The notes below the pieces were generated by a model that saw nothing but the letters and a program-made list of their open reading frames with translations, was not told the DNA's origin and ran no database searches. Of a stretch of DNA of 64,000 nucleotides, positions 34,837-43,540 are shown one piece after another. This DNA comes from Halorubrum salipaludis (GTDB lineage Archaea > Halobacteriota > Halobacteria > Halobacteriales > Haloferacaceae): contig NZ_NSKC01000005.1 of NCBI RefSeq assembly GCF_002286985.1, positions 62,001 to 126,000 of the forward strand. The letters are read 5' to 3'. Position 1 is the stretch's first letter. Each line of letters starts with the position of its first letter. Both the position numbers and the translations under genes were made by a program.

Positions 34837-35711
34837 TCCAGACGTGTGATTTCGGTAACAGAGAGGGTACTGAATGGCTCTCCGTCGTCCTTTGTCTCTT
34901 GTTCTGCGTTAAACCGAACAATATCACCGACAGATGGGAAGAAGTCCGCCTCACCAGCAACAAATCGACTATTCTTCCCGCCCTCCCCGTTCTGGTAGTC
35001 GGTGATATAGCCCTCATCCGGACGGCCTGTTCGATGGTTGAAATTCTGGATGAATCCATACCGATAGGTCGCAAGCCCTCCATCAGGGCTAATATCACCT
35101 TTGAGTACCTGCTCACGTTCGTCACGCGCCTCAGAGTCCATGTCAAGTATTTTTCGCCATAAGCGAAGGATATCCTCTAAAACGTACCAAAGCGGGACGA
35201 TCGAGCTAACGTACATCGCGTCAGGTCCAGAACCTGGCGCTTGAATGGTCTCAGGATGAGAAACCCGCATATCCCGGTGTTCCTTGAAGTGAGAAACAGC
35301 CCACTCGTAGGTGATGTCGGGTTGCGTTTCGAGAAGCACCCCAGCATAGAGTTTGAACCAATAGACACCACGGTCGATTCCATCAGAGACCTGTTGCTTA
35401 CCGTACTTGCTCTCGTAATGCATGTGGTGCTCATAACCACACTCCTCACCGATGCTTCGGAGGAGCAACTTTAGTGCATCATACACCGCAGAGGCTTTGA
35501 AGCGGTCATCGAAGGCGTCGAGAGAGTTTCGCCGAACGCTATTGTACAGCCCATAGATATCCTCAAACGGGTCCTCCTCCCGAGGAACACCCGGGTCTTG
35601 GTGAGCATCCAGAATGCTTTCGATGACTTCGTCACATCCCTCCATTGGGTCCTGCAAAATCGTCCCATCGATAGCATCGACAGGCCGCTCGGCTTCACTC
35701 ATCGTCATCAC
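34833..35711 (-). CDS. Unknown protein with a HEPN-like R-x5-H motif, middle gene of the methylase/CARF operon
   Basis: 292 residues (an alternative ATG lies at 35702). I do not recognise the family. Residues 65-155 look helical and contain HFKEHRDMRVSHPE; R146-D-M-R-V-S-H152 fits the R-x(4-6)-H signature of HEPN ribonucleases, where a polar residue usually follows the Arg. The C-terminus (ADFFPSVGDIVRFNAEQE and on) looks like a small beta domain. It overlaps the methylase gene by 17 bases and the CARF gene by four. A CARF-linked HEPN RNase is an attractive idea but unproven. Confidence 0.7.
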   Translation of the reverse strand: MMTMSEAERPVDAIDGTILQDPMEGCDEVIESILDAHQDPGVPREEDPFEDIYGLYNSVRRNSLDAFDDRFKASAVYDALKLLLRSIGEECGYEHHMHYESKYGKQQVSDGIDRGVYWFKLYAGVLLETQPDITYEWAVSHFKEHRDMRVSHPETIQAPGSGPDAMYVSSIVPLWYVLEDILRLWRKILDMDSEARDEREQVLKGDISPDGGLATYRYGFIQNFNHRTGRPDEGYITDYQNGEGGKNSRFVAGEADFFPSVGDIVRFNAEQETKDDGEPFSTLSVTEITRLE

Positions 35712-37761
35712 CCCCGCTTAGGAAGTCGCTGACCTCCCTGTCGAGAGACTCTTTTTCCTGTTCTAACTCCTTCTGCCTTTTCTCGAGTTCTTTAGTTCGC
35801 TGTCGGTGGCTTCGAATGTCATCGGCAGTAGATTGAATATTCTCAGTGGGAAAGTTCGGAACCAGCATCTCCCGAAGGTCGCTGATATTCACCCTCGAAA
35901 TCCGAGAGCCCGATTTATACGAGTCAATTTGGCGCTGCCCAAGTTTAGACTCGAAGAACGCTTCGTAGACGAGCGCCTCCTCAGACGTCTCGAACTGAAC
36001 AACAGCGAGGTCCTGTGCGGGCGCGACCGGGTCGGACGGAATGTGCGTATAGGTATAATCGCCAATCGTCGCGATCAATACACAGGTTTCGTCAGCAATG
36101 GTTTTGGTATTCTCGCGAGGGATGTAGCGGTCACCGTGACGGTCCCGCCCTTTTCCGATATTGCTAATCGAAAGATATCGGAGTGTATCCTCGTGTTCCT
36201 TCTCAAGGAGGTTCTCAGGTCGATTTCCCATTGAGACGTCTGCGAGATCTTCGAGGTGGGTCAGGTTAGCATACTCTGCTTCTAGATCCGCTCGAACCGA
36301 CCGTTGGGCCACAACCTTTCGAATATCCCACGAGCTTTCAAGCTGATTTTGAGGAATCGACTTCGCGGTGCCCTCATCGATATTAGAAGCCGCGTGTCTG
36401 AGAGCCACCTCCGGGTCCTCTGGGGAATCGATAATCGCATACTGGACTTCGTGATCTGGTGCTGCAGATTGGTTCGAGAGGGTAACGATCGCGGTGTCGA
36501 TAGACGTGTGTCGGTAGAGCGGTCCATCAACGAACTGAACGATCGACCGTAGTTCGAACGTCTCTAGCACCAGCTCTCTGAACCAAGTTCGCCGCTGATT
36601 ATCCAAGAAACCGGACGGTACAGAGATTGTTACAGTCCCACCGTCCTCAAGCAGAGAAAGACCCTTTGCGATAAACGCTTCCTCGGAGATGAGAGTATCG
36701 CGTCCCTCTGTATACGGAATCTCGACGTCCTCAAGTCGCATATTGAACGGCGGGTCAACGATAACACGGTCGAATGGATCCTGAAAACGGTCCTTCTCAA
36801 AGAAGTTCCCGACCGTGAAGTGAACATCTCGGTCGAAGAGGTCGACATAGAATGTCGCAATGCGAAGCACTGCGGAATTAATTTCGACACCTTCTCCGTG
36901 AGCACCTTGACCAGCTGCCAGGGAAAGGACAGTTCCGCGCCCTGCTGCAGGATCCAAAACGAGGTCACCGGGTTCGGTGCCCGCAAGACGCACCATTTGC
37001 CTCGCAACCTCAAGCGGGGTCGAATAGGCCCCTCCGCGTTTCTCATTATGAGTCACCTCAAACAACGATTCCAGTACCGAGTCCTCAGTCCTCCCAAGGT
37101 CAAACCCGTTGAAAACCGCCGCAGTTGAAGAGACTAATCGCGAATCAAGTGCTTCACCAGACTCATACCACTCATGACGCTGTTCAATTTCGACGTAGAC
37201 GTCATCAATCACGCTCGGATCGACCTCGCCGTCGGCAGGCAGCTCCTGTCTCCGGAGCTCGATTAGGAGGTGGAGCGATTCCAAGAATTCACCCGCGACT
37301 TCCTGGTCGTGTTCGTAACTAGAGTGCTTTCGACGAATCTCATCGTGTGCATTCATACATCGAGAGATGAGGAAGTCGAGCTCAGCTTCTGATTCAACAG
37401 GCCGTCGCTGTGTGGTGACTTCACCTTCGAGTGGAGGAAAATCGGCATACGACCGGAATGCTGGCGAAGAGCCGGAAAAGATGAATCGAACATTAGGACC
37501 GAGGAGAGCACCATATTCGGCATCCGTTGACGAGACCGCTTCAGAGACTTCACGAAGATCCTTTTCAGTACGATGGCCTGTGCGGAGGCTACTCCATTCA
37601 ACGAGGAGAAACGGCACCGTTAGCTCCTCGTCTTCGAATACCGCAGCGTCAGGGTAGACCCCCTGGTCGGCATCAAGAGAAGGCTCCAGAACCACTCGTT
37701 CCGGACCGTACTTGCATTCAAGAAGAGACACGACCTCGTCCAGTGCGTCGGCTTCATCCAT
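35695..37761 (-). CDS. DNA N6-adenine methylase fused to a nuclease-like N-terminus and an S-like C-terminus
   Basis: 688 residues. Residues 1-115 resemble the N-terminal nuclease fold of type I or IIG enzymes (YPDAAVF then PFLLVEWSSLR), with D38 and E55 placed correctly, but the usual E-x-K reads E-W-S. A helical region leads to the methylase: LVLDPAAGRGTVLSL (motif I, 270-276) and RVIVDPPFNMRLED (motif IV, 336-340). Residues about 480-660 resemble an HsdS recognition domain (DLADVSMGNRPENLL; SRISRVNISDLREMLVP), ending in a coiled coil. This is a single-chain methylase/specificity protein of type IIG-like design. It heads a three-gene overlapping operon. Confidence 0.82.
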   Translation of the reverse strand: MDEADALDEVVSLLECKYGPERVVLEPSLDADQGVYPDAAVFEDEELTVPFLLVEWSSLRTGHRTEKDLREVSEAVSSTDAEYGALLGPNVRFIFSGSSPAFRSYADFPPLEGEVTTQRRPVESEAELDFLISRCMNAHDEIRRKHSSYEHDQEVAGEFLESLHLLIELRRQELPADGEVDPSVIDDVYVEIEQRHEWYESGEALDSRLVSSTAAVFNGFDLGRTEDSVLESLFEVTHNEKRGGAYSTPLEVARQMVRLAGTEPGDLVLDPAAGRGTVLSLAAGQGAHGEGVEINSAVLRIATFYVDLFDRDVHFTVGNFFEKDRFQDPFDRVIVDPPFNMRLEDVEIPYTEGRDTLISEEAFIAKGLSLLEDGGTVTISVPSGFLDNQRRTWFRELVLETFELRSIVQFVDGPLYRHTSIDTAIVTLSNQSAAPDHEVQYAIIDSPEDPEVALRHAASNIDEGTAKSIPQNQLESSWDIRKVVAQRSVRADLEAEYANLTHLEDLADVSMGNRPENLLEKEHEDTLRYLSISNIGKGRDRHGDRYIPRENTKTIADETCVLIATIGDYTYTHIPSDPVAPAQDLAVVQFETSEEALVYEAFFESKLGQRQIDSYKSGSRISRVNISDLREMLVPNFPTENIQSTADDIRSHRQRTKELEKRQKELEQEKESLDREVSDFLSGGDDDE

Positions 37762-37819
37762 GACTGTACTGGCATGGATGAGGTACTTAATCGTTGTCTT
37801 GGATTATCAAAAACCGATT

Positions 37820-38552
37820 TTGAATATTCAACTCGAATACATAGCCGAATACGAGCAATTCGTCACGAGAGCCCTCTCCCGGCTTGGGTATACAGCCAAC
37901 TAGATCGAAGGCGGTGGGTACACCGACGTGGAGATGCGCTCACCGGAACACATCGTCATCGAGGTAAAAGCTCGGAGTAATGGTCGGGTCAACTCTCTCG
38001 AAGTCACTAACGTTGAGGAGCATCGTCGCGAGCGCGGAGCCGACCACGCCATCGTCGTCTCCCATGGTTTGCCTCGCAAGTCATCGAAAACGCCGAGACG
38101 ACTTACCTGACCACCATTGCCGTTGACGAACTTGTCCAGCTTCTCGACCGCCGTGACCAATCCGCCGTCGTCTCCGAGGAAATTATGGACCTTCTGAATC
38201 GCTCGGGGGCCTTCCAAGACGACCGGCTCGATAACCTGGACGAATCCATCCAAGGCCGAGTTGACGCCGGGGAAATCCTCTTGCGGTCATCCAGGCACTC
38301 GAACGCGCCGACGGTCCCGTCGAGACGGCGGAAGTTGTCCGGTGGATCGTCGTCGGGATGGAGGACTCCGACGAGATTCCGACTACCGAGGAGATCAGGT
38401 CAGCCCTCCAACTCCTCGCTCACCCGAGCATCGGGGTCGTTACGCAGAACGAAGACGGGTATCGGGTCACCTCCGACTACGAGAATGGGGTCCAGCTGGT
38501 GCGGTCCCTTGGGGACGTTGTACAATCTCCTGCCGAAGACGGGGAGAGCTAA
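37820..38552 (+). pseudogene. Decayed Mrr-like restriction endonuclease
   Basis: Protein-like sequence in three steps. First, EYEQFVTRALSRLGYTAN ends at a TAG (37901-37903), and the same frame continues with GGGYTDVEMRSPEHIVIEVK, a D-x(n)-E-x-K restriction-endonuclease core. Second, the frame breaks near 38068 and continues as ASQVIENAETTYLTTIAVDE. Third, it breaks again near 38283 and continues as VIQALERADGPVETAEVVRW to the stop at 38552. One nonsense codon and two shifts make it dead. The original start is uncertain. It is divergent from the methylase operon. Confidence 0.75.
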
Positions 38553-39446
38553 CAACCGGAGCGACCCATTTCGACGTTTCCGACCGAACAACACTGTCGA
38601 ATTCGAATCTTATGAGTACTCCTTGTCCCCGAGCTCTGCGGGTTCAACTAATCCCCAGTCCTCGCCTGGGCGCTCCCCGGAGTGGCCCCGGGAATCTCGA
38701 CCGATTCTCCGGGGGATTTCCCGGCCTCTCTTCCGAGAACCGGGTGCCGCCAACGCAGTCCACCAGAGACGCCGTATTTTTCCTCTAGCATGGTCGGTAG
38801 TAGCTGACCGTGATATCAGTTGATTCCGACATTTCAGCTCGCCAACACTGTCGAATTCGGATATTACGAGTGCTGCTCTATCTCCCGGTCTTGGAGACCC
38901 GAACAGATTCCCAGTCCTCCCGGGGCGCTCCCCCGGATCACTCCCGGGAACCCAAGCCAACTTACCGGGGATCACCGGGGGCTTTCCCCAGAGAACCGGC
39001 TGCCGCCGGCGTGGGGCCTGAGAAGCATCGTACTATCGCCCAGTACAACTGGTAGCGACTGAATAGGATATCAGCCGTTTTCGACGTTTCTGATCGAGGA
39101 ATACTGTCGAATTCGGATATTTCGAGTGTGGGATTTTCGCCTGAGTTGAACTCTCACGGAGAAGGGGGACGTCGGGACGGTCCCCGGAGCCCCGACCAAT
39201 TTTCGGTCTGTCGCCGGGGACCGTTTCCCCCGAAATTCCCCTATTGACGGTACATGCCCTCGAAGACGCCACACCGAACCCTGATCTTGCCGGCAGAAAC
39301 TAACCCCGATAACGGTTGATTTTCCCGTTTCACTTCCACCAGAACTGCGAAATTCGGATAGTCAGAAGATACCCCGTTCGTGGCTTTGATGTGGGGAGCG
39401 AATCCCCTCGGCACCTGCTAGGGCTGTTCCGGGGATACAGGGGAAA
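38553..39446. repeat. Four degenerate tandem repeats of about 250 bp
   Basis: A conserved core of about 50 bases (around ACTGTCGAATTCGGATATT) recurs with its CTG at 38594, 38848, 39104 and 39345, giving periods of 254, 256 and 241. Similarity extends over the unit: each core is followed by CAGTCCTC-like and GC-rich CCCGGGAA-like blocks, and the first two units end GATATCAG before the next core. No protein is supported. The array lies directly downstream of a solitary tyrosine recombinase gene and may hold recombination sites or a repeated RNA; neither is shown. Confidence 0.75.
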
Positions 39447-39707
39447 TTCCCGGCCAATTCTCCCGGAGCATCCCCCAAGCCTCCCAGCCAACTCTCCGCG
39501 GGGATCCTCCAAAGTTCCCGGCCAATCCCCTGGGCATCCTCCAAGCCTCCCGGCCAACTCTCCCGGGGCATCCTCCAGGTTCCCCGACCAGTTCTCCCTG
39601 AGCATCCTCCAAGGTTCCTGGACAACTCTCCCAGGGGATCGTCCGGGGCCCCCCGGCTAATTCCCTGGGACATCTCCAAGGTCCCCGGCCAATTCCCCCG
39701 GAGCATT
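39447..39707. repeat. Minisatellite, about eight degenerate 32-35 bp units
   Basis: Units of the form TCCCGGCCAACTCTCCCGGG then CATCCTCCAAGCC repeat from about 39447 to 39707 with many substitutions and small length changes. The last unit runs into the 3' end of the recombinase gene at 39706. It replaces the ordinary body of the fourth 250-bp repeat. Confidence 0.8.
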
Positions 39708-40311
39708 ACCCGTGAAGCCCGGCGGACTCGAAGGCGTCGTCGACGACGGAGGGGGTTGGGGCGTTGAGGTACGGCTCGATGGCCTGGAAGGAGTCCCACC
39801 CGCCAACTTGCATCACCACCCGGGGATTCATGTTTTCTTCCACCAGCAACCGTTGGGCGAATCGCCGGCGAAGGTCGTGGGAGCTCACGTGTCGATAGTC
39901 CGGATCCCCCGTCTCCTCAGCGGCGGCCTCGGCTGTGCGCTTGATCGCGGCCCGGACACCCCGGACAGAGAGGTCGACGAAGGGTTGGTCGGGGGCGATG
40001 TTCTCGGCGTTTTGGTACTGCCGAAGGGAACGCTCGACGTCCTTGGGGAGGTACGCGTTTCGGGGCTTCCCCCCCGAGCTGGTGGTGTCCTTCCCCCGGG
40101 GCACCCGGAGACGGTAGTGGTCGGCGTCGGTCTGCTGGACGTGGGTCGGCTTGACCTGAGGGATCTCGAAGGCCCGGAGCCCGACGAACCCGCCCAATTG
40201 AAGCATCACGTCGTCTCGATATGAGACGGCGGCTCGACGGAGTTGGTCGAGGTCGTCGTCGGTCATCCACACTTTGTACATGTCTTCCCCCTCAGTCGCC
40301 TCAAGTCGCAT
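39706..40311 (-). CDS. Solitary short tyrosine recombinase (catalytic domain only)
   Basis: 201 residues; the ATG at residue 11 (MYKVWMTDDDLDQL) may be the true start. The catalytic set is complete: R46 (GFVGLRAFEIP), a Lys-bearing strand (GKDTTSSGGKPR), H145-x-x-R148 (SSHDLRRRF), W172 in the last His/Trp position (VGGWDSFQAIE) and Y181 (EPYLNAP). There is almost no N-terminal core-binding domain, unlike full-length integrases of 300-400 residues. Small haloarchaeal recombinases of this type occur in viruses and plasmids. It is flanked by the 250-bp repeat array. Confidence 0.85.
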   Translation of the reverse strand: MRLEATEGEDMYKVWMTDDDLDQLRRAAVSYRDDVMLQLGGFVGLRAFEIPQVKPTHVQQTDADHYRLRVPRGKDTTSSGGKPRNAYLPKDVERSLRQYQNAENIAPDQPFVDLSVRGVRAAIKRTAEAAAEETGDPDYRHVSSHDLRRRFAQRLLVEENMNPRVVMQVGGWDSFQAIEPYLNAPTPSVVDDAFESAGLHG

Positions 40312-40745
40312 GTTGGTTACTATATCTTCCGTCGTGAAGTATCTTTTTTCTGATTAGAATCGACCGGGATTGGGCCGATATTCGTTGGGAGGAGCCTGTC
40401 TCAAGTCTATTCATTTCCGGGTTATCTGATAAAGCGGAAGGAGAGCTTTCGTGAAAGATAAACTATGGCACATATTTCTATCGACGATTTTCCTGTTCTC
40501 TGGCCAACTTTCCCAGCATCAGTGCCGACCCTACCCAGTCGCGGAGGGTTTTATAGAATTGTTCTCATACCCGGATCAAGAATCATTCAAGACAGAGTAT
40601 ACGCTGTTAGGACAGTGTAGCCTCTGACTCGTCCATTCTGGGGTGTCTAAATAGGGCCCACCTGATGTTATTGAAATATATTAGAGTTTGATCTATACCA
40701 CATGACTATGACAAATTATAATTAATTGAACGATAATATGAGAAT
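40312..40745. other. AT-rich intergenic region, no gene seen
   Basis: 434 bases between divergent genes (the short recombinase and the GmrSD-like gene). It must hold both promoters; TATA-like stretches occur near 40,330-40,350 and 40,665-40,735. Composition is far more AT-rich than host DNA. No RNA gene or strong repeat was found. Confidence 0.4.
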
Positions 40746-42725
40746 ATGGATGGAACTCCGGATGATAATTTCTCTCTGTCATCAGTGTTTAGCCAATCAT
40801 ATTTTGTCATTCCAGATTATCAACGAGATTATGCTTGGGAAAAGAGTAATGTGAACGATCTTCTCGATGATATCAGATTTGTCTACCGCCAGAACGACAG
40901 AAAGAACAAAAAAGTGGACCATTATTTTGGTACGCTTGTACTTGAAGAGCGAGGATCCGTTGAACCTACTGATTTTGAGGATTACGACGTATACGGAATT
41001 GTTGACGGGCAACAAAGGTTAGCGACCGTCGCTATTGTCATATCTGCAATAGTCGATGAAATGAAAAGTATCCAGACAAGCGACGAAATCAGCGCTGATA
41101 TATCTTCGACGATCAATGATAGGAAAGAAGATATTGAAAAGAAGTATATCCAATATGAGAGTATTGAGAGAATTAGATTAGGTGGACTCGCTGAAGATGC
41201 TTATGAAAATGTCATTTTGGATGGGCAATCCCCAGAGGATTACTTAGCACAAAATGATACCGTAGATGCAGAAAGGAAAATTGCGGTCGCAAAACAAGCA
41301 ACGACTGAACGGCTACAAGGTTGGAAGGCAGAAAAGTATCAAAATGGCTCGACTGACCATGCGGGTTATTACAAATTCCTAAATAGTTTGGTCAAGATAC
41401 TGACTCAGCGTTTTGAGGTCAATATCAAAGTTGTCAAAGATGTTGACGAAGCTGCGCGGATGTTCAAAGTAATAAATGACCGGGGAAGGGATCTCAGACT
41501 TCACGATAAAGTTCGTAGTCATCTTGTATACTGTGCATCTCAATCAGAACAGCTAGATTCTGAGGATATATACCACCGATTTAATCGAATAGTCCGGAAT
41601 ATTACTATTCATGATGGATTTTCTGATTCACAGGTTGATGATTTAATCAGAATCCATTGGGAAGTCTTCACAAGTGAAAGATCAGACTCCCGGGCAAAAC
41701 GCTCTGGTCCATCAGAGATACATCGAAGACTTTCTGACCTGACCGACTTCGCAAGTGTACAAAGAGATGATTTTGAGTCTTTCATACTACCCTATCTCAA
41801 TTCTCTTGAGAGATTCTCTGAGCGATATCCGTATCTAACTGACAGAGATAAATTCGCGCAAAAATACTTTGAGCCAGAGAGCGACCATGATTCTAATATA
41901 AACACAACCGTACGGAAAATTCAATTATTATTCTTGCACGCAGGCAGCCAATCTGCAACGACGCCTCTTCTTATAGCAACTGCTGAAAAGTTCGGCGTTC
42001 GTTCTGAAGAATTTGCAAATGTAGTGTCTGAACTAGAGAAGCTTATCTTCCGATTTAGTCTGGTGATGTCCCACGGCGCTCAGGGATATTCAGGTTCACT
42101 CTCTTCAACAGCTAATGATCTATATTGGTCGGATGTTCCAAAAGAAGAGATTGAGAAAATATTTAATTCCGATGCAAACAGGTATGTTGGATATCAGTCA
42201 AAAGAGCTTGGAATTAAAAAAGCTCTTGAAAGGCTATCTGAGAAGCAAGATAGAATCGCGCCAATTAATGAAGTGATTTCGGACTATTTGGCTGCACCCG
42301 ATATATTAGATGGCTCATTTACATCTGGATGGGGTGGGGTAAGAAAGAGTGAAGTTATAAAATACATTATGTACGAATACGAAAGAAGCCTCCGAGGCCC
42401 ATCTGGTCTACTCTCGTTGGCACCGTACCACGAGTTCCGGACAAATTTCCAAGTGGAACATCTTGTGCCGAAGAATGCTGAAGAAGGAAACAAATTGAAC
42501 AACCATCTTCAGAACCGAAATAGGCTGGGCAACTTAGCAGTGTTAAGTACAGAGGAAAACCAATCAAAAGGGAACTCTTCGTTTGAGGACAAGTATTCGG
42601 ATATTTACGAAAACTCCTCACTGAAAGTGCTCCGAGACCTTGATGGTCCAAGCTTCTCTGTAGACAAAATATCCGAACGTGAGAGGGAAGAATTAATCAA
42701 GTTTATCGAACAACGGTGGGGATAG
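40746..42725 (+). CDS. GmrSD-like type IV restriction enzyme (DUF262-DUF1524 fusion)
   Basis: 659 residues. The N-terminal DUF262 (GmrS/ParB-like) domain shows VIPDYQRDYAWE (about 21-32) and YGIVDGQQRLATV (83-95), the nucleotide-binding and hydrolysis motifs. The C-terminal DUF1524 (GmrD, HNH-type) domain shows VEHLVPKNAEEGNKLNNHL, GNLAVLSTEENQSKGN and the F-x-x-K that follows. Such enzymes cut foreign DNA carrying modified bases. The gene is markedly AT-rich for this genome, pointing to recent transfer from a low-GC source. It stands alone. Confidence 0.92.
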   Translation: MDGTPDDNFSLSSVFSQSYFVIPDYQRDYAWEKSNVNDLLDDIRFVYRQNDRKNKKVDHYFGTLVLEERGSVEPTDFEDYDVYGIVDGQQRLATVAIVISAIVDEMKSIQTSDEISADISSTINDRKEDIEKKYIQYESIERIRLGGLAEDAYENVILDGQSPEDYLAQNDTVDAERKIAVAKQATTERLQGWKAEKYQNGSTDHAGYYKFLNSLVKILTQRFEVNIKVVKDVDEAARMFKVINDRGRDLRLHDKVRSHLVYCASQSEQLDSEDIYHRFNRIVRNITIHDGFSDSQVDDLIRIHWEVFTSERSDSRAKRSGPSEIHRRLSDLTDFASVQRDDFESFILPYLNSLERFSERYPYLTDRDKFAQKYFEPESDHDSNINTTVRKIQLLFLHAGSQSATTPLLIATAEKFGVRSEEFANVVSELEKLIFRFSLVMSHGAQGYSGSLSSTANDLYWSDVPKEEIEKIFNSDANRYVGYQSKELGIKKALERLSEKQDRIAPINEVISDYLAAPDILDGSFTSGWGGVRKSEVIKYIMYEYERSLRGPSGLLSLAPYHEFRTNFQVEHLVPKNAEEGNKLNNHLQNRNRLGNLAVLSTEENQSKGNSSFEDKYSDIYENSSLKVLRDLDGPSFSVDKISEREREELIKFIEQRWG

Positions 42726-42901
42726 TCAGATTGACTCTTATCCAACTCAGTGAAATAGCAATATCCGCGAATTAGTAGAACACTTCGTGATGAATACAGA
42801 ATGTATGTCTTGTATGGTAATCATGGTAGTTGTGATATGAAGTATACTAATCTTTCTATGACTGGCTTGCTTGATCTAACTCAGTAACTCTCACTCACGC
42901 A

Positions 42902-43540
42902 CTAGCTATGTTTGCCATCTTCGTGTTCTGATATTACGGTCTCGACTGATGGGTAGAATAATCGACGCTTGAATCGACTACCACAACTCCGGTCGGCAAT
43001 CTCCTCATACATCTCGCTTCGACGTCGAAATTCATTCTCGCCGAGTTGGTTGAGTGCATACTGTTCCGCTCGGAGTTCCTCCTTGAATTTCACCCGACAG
43101 AACAACCATGAAAAAACGGTTAACATACACAGCGAGAGAACCAGTAATCCGGCTACTTGTGGAATTGGGTTCGTTGCCGCAAAGAAGCCAAACACAGCTA
43201 CGAACATACTACTCAGCCCAGTAATCATCAAGGTCGACGTTGTCTGGAAGAGGAACCACGCTCGATCCACCCGACTCCGAGTTGCGTGGCCCCGCTCGTG
43301 GAGAAAAATGTACTCTACAACGTCTTGTGGGAACCGCTCAGTAAGCTTCTCATTCAATCTGATGGTGTTGAACACTGTGGCTTTCGCCGGAGCACGCATG
43401 ATGTCAGCTGGTATCCAGTATACTTGTTCCGAGACACCTGCGGCTTCAATTTCCGATTCTCTACCGATGTATACAGAAGGTAGCACAGATATCTGGAGTA
43501 GACGCAATATATCTGTTCTCACTCTATTTAGATAGAACAT
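42902..43540 (-). CDS. Membrane metalloprotease, M48-like
   Basis: 212 residues. The zinc motif HERGH (81-85, HExxH) lies in YIFLHERGHATRSRVDRAW. Two hydrophobic segments follow (about 97-121 and 127-148), then EELRAEQYALNQLGE, which could give the third ligand (E155 or E159). The order HExxH, two membrane helices, then E-x(3)-(D/E) matches M48/HtpX-type proteases. It is AT-rich like the adjoining GmrSD-like gene. Its role in the island is unknown; a toxin-like or maturation function is possible. Confidence 0.75.
   Translation of the reverse strand: MFYLNRVRTDILRLLQISVLPSVYIGRESEIEAAGVSEQVYWIPADIMRAPAKATVFNTIRLNEKLTERFPQDVVEYIFLHERGHATRSRVDRAWFLFQTTSTLMITGLSSMFVAVFGFFAATNPIPQVAGLLVLSLCMLTVFSWLFCRVKFKEELRAEQYALNQLGENEFRRRSEMYEEIADRSCGSRFKRRLFYPSVETVISEHEDGKHS

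Noticed and set aside
34177-37761. Operon considered as BREX or DISARM
   Set aside because: No PglZ, BrxC, DrmA/B or phospholipase-like gene is present near it; the methylase is a single-chain S-like fusion.
38553-39707. Repeat array considered as a CRISPR
   Set aside because: Units are about 250 bp and degenerate, with no short identical repeats and unique spacers, and no cas genes are in the window.
39362-39799. Open frame of 145 codons with a periodic Gly/Glu/Trp-rich peptide on the minus strand
   Set aside because: The periodicity is just the minisatellite read as protein. Frames on the same strand overlap equally, and there is no start signal or family pattern.
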